Part shown: positions 13,939-16,569 of the stretch, one piece after another
How the letters are laid out: every line of letters begins with the position of its first letter
How positions within the stretch are numbered: the first letter of the stretch is position 1
NCBI GenBank assembly: GCA_031259665.1
Contig: JAIRLD010000055.1
Span: forward strand, 1-16,569
Direction of reading: 5' to 3'
Source of the DNA: Puniceicoccales bacterium
GTDB taxonomy: Bacteria > Verrucomicrobiota > Verrucomicrobiia > Opitutales > LL51
Length of the DNA: 16,569 nucleotides
Program-made: the position numbers and the translations under genes
The notes under the pieces: generated by a model
The model's database searches: none
Told to the model about the DNA's origin: nothing
What the model saw: the letters and a program-made list of their open reading frames with translations, nothing else

Positions 13939-14725
13939 CTATTTTAGAGAAACGCGTTTATCATGGGTACTTTTTCTTTGCTCTATTTCGTCCACTACGC
14001 TTGTTAGCAGTGAAATTATTTTCTGGTTACCACCGGCCTTGGCATAAGTCAATGCTGACCCCCTCAGTTTATCGCGGGAAAAAGGTTGAATGTCCACATG
14101 CTCCAATAGATACTCAACCATAGGTATGCTATTTCCCTTCACCGCCGCAATTAAAAGTGTCTGTCGGTTGCCATCAGAAGTGTTCACATCAACTCCTGCA
14201 TCGATACAAAATTCCAAGTAATCAGGTTGCCTCAAAAATATAGCATAATGCGCAGGTGACCAACCAAAAACTGTATCATCATCCCATATAACATTCCATT
14301 GCTTTTCTTCGTAACGCCTTATCTCTTCCATGAGATCTACTCTGCCGAATACTATTGCAACGGTAAATAGAGCGGCTCGAATTGATCCACTTACATCGGA
14401 AAGTCGTTCAACCAATAATTCTAAGTCCCGTTCAAAGTCGCTGCGCTTTTCAAGTATCATCGCGATAATATTTTGGGAATCCATATTCTCAAACGGCATT
14501 TCTCGGCACATGTTAAAGAATCTGATGAGTGGATACGCTAATACGTCCTCTCCATTCCTCTTCAAGCCGTATGCGCTTCTCTTTGCATCTCTTTCTTTGG
14601 CCACATTCGAAGCGACAAAAACTTTATCTTCTAGTCTTTGTAAAGCATTTTCACTGCCCATTATCGTCGATGTTGCGAAGATCATTAATAAACAATTAAT
14701 TTTTTTTTTTTTTTGAATTTCTCAT
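13939..14725 (-). CDS. Ankyrin-repeat protein with a signal peptide interrupted by a poly-A tract
   Basis: The uninterrupted frame is 13939-14685 (248 residues from an ATG at 14685). Its C-terminal half contains about three ankyrin repeats: WSPAHYAIFLRQPDYLEFCI with DAGVDVN, then QTLLIAAVKGNSIPMVEYLL, then SALTYAKAGGNQKIISLL. The N-terminal half is helical and unrecognised. At 14685 the product begins MIFATSTIMGSENA, a hydrophobic stretch without a basic start. Reading from the ATG at 14725 gives MRNSKKKK and then, if the A15 tract (14700-14714) had 14 or 17 A, INCLL joined in frame to MIFATSTIMGSENA. This is a complete signal peptide. With 15 A it stops after nine codons. The true gene is therefore probably 13939-14725, expressed by slippage, by phase variation, or after correction of a homopolymer error. 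Ankyrin proteins of this kind often act in host interaction; that role is inference. Confidence 0.7.
14700..14714 (-). repeat. Homopolymer A15 (minus strand) in the ankyrin gene start
   Basis: Fifteen consecutive T on the plus strand. On the minus strand the run lies within the codons for the Lys-rich part of a signal peptide. The run is one base away from keeping the frame (14 or 17 needed). Confidence 0.85.
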
Positions 14726-14768
14726 ACTATTTTTAAACAATCCAACAAAAAAAATGATATAATACCGA

Positions 14769-14774
14769 TGTCAA
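14769..14774 (-). promoter_or_regulatory. TTGACA box upstream of the ankyrin gene
   Basis: The sequence TTAAAAAAGCTTGACA on the minus strand matches the context at 354-359. It is 49 bp before the ATG at 14725. A TATTATAT lies only 4 bp downstream of the box, so the -10 is unclear. Confidence 0.4.
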
Positions 14775-14789
14775 GCTTTTTTAACTCTT

Positions 14790-14808
14790 TAGGAAAACGA
14801 TTTTCCTA
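14790..14808 (-). terminator. Hairpin after the ACT-domain gene
   Basis: Perfect 8-bp stem TAGGAAAA/TTTTCCTA with a 3-base loop. A second, weaker stem (TCCTCTT with AAGAGGA, 14821-14843) lies between it and the stop codon at 14865. Neither is followed by a clear U tract on the minus strand, so termination is likely but unproven. Confidence 0.4.
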
Positions 14809-14864
14809 TGTTTTAAACATTCCTCTTATCACTAAAAAGAGGATTTCGTATCTAAATTTTGATC

Positions 14865-15320
14865 CTAGCGGCTTAAATCGCCCTGTTCCAAAACCTCGTA
14901 ACCGCTACGCGTGAGCATTTCAGTACCCGCAACGACATCGTCGACCATAAGAATGATACCCGTTCGATTTTGGGCACTGATCATCAAGCCATAAGCGTAT
15001 AAAACACTGATTTCCCCTGCCCTAAGACAGCGTAAAATCCCATCTAAATTATCTAAACTTTTAAGGCCAACAACGATCACTTCGCGTTCGCAAAAATGAA
15101 CACCGTGGGCTTCGAGTAGGGCACGCACTTCACTTGGGGACTCGGTTACGAAACGCACACAGCTCATCTCTATACCGTACTCTCCCATAAAACCGAGTAC
15201 ATAATGACCGTTTATAGCAACAAGGTTTACGAGATTACTGATCCAATTGTCCTTCGTTTCGCAACTAACTGTAAATTGAATGACGCGACCCTTTGGTTTT
15301 ACGCCCCCTTTGACCTCCAT
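14865..15320 (-). CDS. Two-ACT-domain protein, probable amino-acid sensor
   Basis: 151 residues. Two tandem ACT-like domains are visible: residues about 13-72 (VIQFTVSCETKDNWISNLVN and onward) and about 76-148 (VIVVGLKSLDNLDGILRCLR, then AGEISVLYAYG, IILMVDDVVAGTEML and the closing GYEVLEQGDL). The second has the classic ACT pattern: a strand, a helix after the LDG turn, a Y.YG strand pair and the final VL...DL. Stand-alone double-ACT proteins usually bind amino acids and act as regulatory modules. No partner enzyme is adjacent. The start is supported by AAGGA five bases before the ATG. It is the second gene of the minus-strand set after exodeoxyribonuclease III, with 142 bp between them, so it may have its own promoter. 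Confidence 0.75.
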   Translation of the reverse strand: MEVKGGVKPKGRVIQFTVSCETKDNWISNLVNLVAINGHYVLGFMGEYGIEMSCVRFVTESPSEVRALLEAHGVHFCEREVIVVGLKSLDNLDGILRCLRAGEISVLYAYGLMISAQNRTGIILMVDDVVAGTEMLTRSGYEVLEQGDLSR

Positions 15321-15462
15321 AAGATTCCTTTTAATGTCTTATTCATTTTTGTCCATACTTTCCGTTGCAAAAATCTCCTCCACAAACTCTATGCCTACCC
15401 CAAGAAAATTCCCAGAATGTAATGAATGTGTGATCACATATTTCGGTTTCTCTATACATATT

Positions 15463-16323
15463 TTACGAATACTGCAATTGTATGCCAATCGGTGCGTGAT
15501 CCGAGCCCATGACATCCGTATAAATTTCGATATTTTTTATTTGTGAGGCGATCGTTTCCGACGCTAGAAAATAATCAATCCTCCAACCGATATTCCGTTG
15601 CCGCGCCGCCATCCGATAGCTCCACCATGTATAGCAACCGGGTTTATCGGGGTAGAATTGCCGAAAAATGTCTTTAAATCCATTAGCAATATAGTGCGAA
15701 AAACCTTCCCGTTCCTCATCGGTAAATCCAGCGGACAAGTGATTGCGTTCGGGACTAGCGAGATCAATTTCCTGATGCGCGACATTAAAATCGCCGCAGA
15801 CGATAACCGGTTTTTGTTCCCGCAATGCTCCTAAAAATGCGCAAAACGTAGGATCCCAGGCTTTATGACGAAATTCTAAGCGCGTGAGTTCTGCTCCTAC
15901 ATTCGGCGTATAAACATTGACGAGAAAAAAATCTTTACAATCAGCAATTTGTACCCTACCCTCCTGCGGTTCAATGAGAGCGTCCGGCATCGAAACCAAA
16001 TGATCCAAACGCAGCCCATTGCTACTTTGCTCTCCCAATGTTCCACGTAGAACATTGGCTACATCACTTTGATTGTCATCGTTAGATGTGACAGTTAATT
16101 CTTTTTTAGAAAAAACTGCCGTCCCTGAATAGCCGAGACGCTCGGCAGAGTGGAAATATTTAAAAGCGAATTGTTGTAAGAAATCGAAATTCGGCAATTG
16201 TGTTGGCTTTACTTTTATTTCCTGCAAACATAAAATATCTGGATTAAGACGAAGCATATCACTTTCGAAATTTTTCTCTAAAATCGCACGTAACCCGTTT
16301 ACATTCCACGATATAATTTTCAT
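15463..16323 (-). CDS. xth: Exodeoxyribonuclease III (AP endonuclease, ExoA/XthA type)
   Basis: 286 residues from MKIISWNVNGLR at 16323. An upstream in-frame ATG at 16365 would add 14 residues before this canonical start and is rejected. The enzyme cuts DNA at abasic sites and degrades 3' ends in base-excision repair. Catalytic motifs are all present: Asn7/Asn9 (SWNVNG), Glu35 (CLQEIK), Tyr138 (NVYTPN), Asp178/Asn180 (GDFNVAHQEID), Trp in YTWWSYR, Asp250 (GWRIDYFLAS) and Asp275-His276 (GSDHAP). Compared with the compact B. subtilis ExoA pattern, about 27 extra residues lie between the SKKELTVTS strand and EGRVQ (about residues 81-117). That DNA contains a 24-bp near-palindrome at 16035-16058. 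The rest is well conserved, so the enzyme is likely active. Confidence 0.93.
   Translation of the reverse strand: MKIISWNVNGLRAILEKNFESDMLRLNPDILCLQEIKVKPTQLPNFDFLQQFAFKYFHSAERLGYSGTAVFSKKELTVTSNDDNQSDVANVLRGTLGEQSSNGLRLDHLVSMPDALIEPQEGRVQIADCKDFFLVNVYTPNVGAELTRLEFRHKAWDPTFCAFLGALREQKPVIVCGDFNVAHQEIDLASPERNHLSAGFTDEEREGFSHYIANGFKDIFRQFYPDKPGCYTWWSYRMAARQRNIGWRIDYFLASETIASQIKNIEIYTDVMGSDHAPIGIQLQYS
16035..16058. repeat. Near-palindrome inside exodeoxyribonuclease III
   Basis: CCAATGTTC and GAACATTGG form a perfect 9-bp inverted repeat around CACGTA. It falls inside the extra segment of the enzyme that is absent from typical ExoA proteins, so it may be part of an inserted palindromic element. 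Confidence 0.7.
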
Positions 16324-16450
16324 TAGGTACCATTTGAAAACTTGAACAAGGACGGCAAGCCACAAATGCTCTCCAGGAAATGCCTAAAATTTAGATCGGC
16401 CGCTTACTGCTACCTTTAAAACTATACTCCCGAATTATATTATAACGCGG

Positions 16451-16569
16451 ATGGCGAAATTAAGGGGGAAAAATAAAGGCAAAAATAGCGAGAGAAAAAG
16501 AGGCAAAAGCCGAAATTTAGGAACGGAAATTGGAAAGCGTAAAGCCAAAAAGGGATTTAAATTTTCCGA
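16451..16569 (+). CDS. Possible start of a Lys/Arg-rich protein, cut by the window edge
   Basis: An ATG at 16451 opens a frame that runs to the end of the window (39 codons): MAKLRGKNKGKNSERKRGKS and onward, about 40 percent Lys and Arg. The DNA is strongly purine-rich on this strand. A highly basic N-terminus could belong to a nucleic-acid-binding or ribosomal protein. There is no good ribosome-binding site, and purine-rich DNA can give such frames by chance. A TATAAT on the opposite strand (about 16438-16443) could instead serve the exodeoxyribonuclease gene. Confidence 0.25.
   Translation, partial: MAKLRGKNKGKNSERKRGKSRNLGTEIGKRKAKKGFKFS

Noticed and set aside
13847..14047. 66-residue plus-strand open frame with a hydrophobic stretch
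   Set aside because: It has no ribosome-binding site, and its second half is antisense to the ankyrin gene.

Overview
The window looks like a chromosomal segment of an AT-leaning bacterium, most likely a Verrucomicrobiota member of the Opitutae type. This is inferred mainly from the 1298-residue prepilin-like protein at 4345-8241. Its N-terminal methylation-type helix and several internal motifs match, from memory, the large pilin-like proteins typical of that phylum. Ankyrin proteins, Rpn-type nucleases and extensive gene decay would suit a host-associated life style, but that is inference only.

Layout. 1-600: a small membrane-protein gene and tRNA-Cys(GCA), both on the minus strand. 584-4262: a tandem array of five paralogous small secreted-protein genes, all minus strand. 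Their promoters and signal peptides are nearly identical and their mature parts diverge strongly. Most members have a similar terminator hairpin. Each spacer carries the decayed first codons of the large prepilin-like gene, which survives intact only at the right end of the array (4345-8241, plus strand). The array therefore seems to have grown by repeated duplication of one unit: secreted gene, divergent promoter region, and start of the large gene.

8242-12621: a second duplication zone. It holds one intact but short sufD-like gene, a broken sufD copy, a 45-bp sufD tail remnant, two nearly identical Rpn-family PD-(D/E)XK nuclease/transposase genes, and a frameshifted detached copy of the C-terminal extension of the large gene.

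12631-16569: the conserved part, all on the minus strand. It holds recA (followed 9 bp later by sufD), an ankyrin-repeat gene, a two-ACT-domain protein and exodeoxyribonuclease III. At the right edge there may be the start of a Lys-rich protein on the plus strand.

The main points for follow-up are: (1) the five-member secreted array, with a TTGACA box exactly 36 bp before every start codon, which suggests leaderless mRNAs; (2) a 15-A homopolymer that puts a perfect signal-peptide start one base out of frame with the ankyrin gene, suggesting slippage or phase variation; (3) a 24-bp near-palindrome inside an extra segment of exodeoxyribonuclease III; (4) the linked duplication history of sufD and the Rpn genes. 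I did not run any search or alignment program; all similarities were read by eye.
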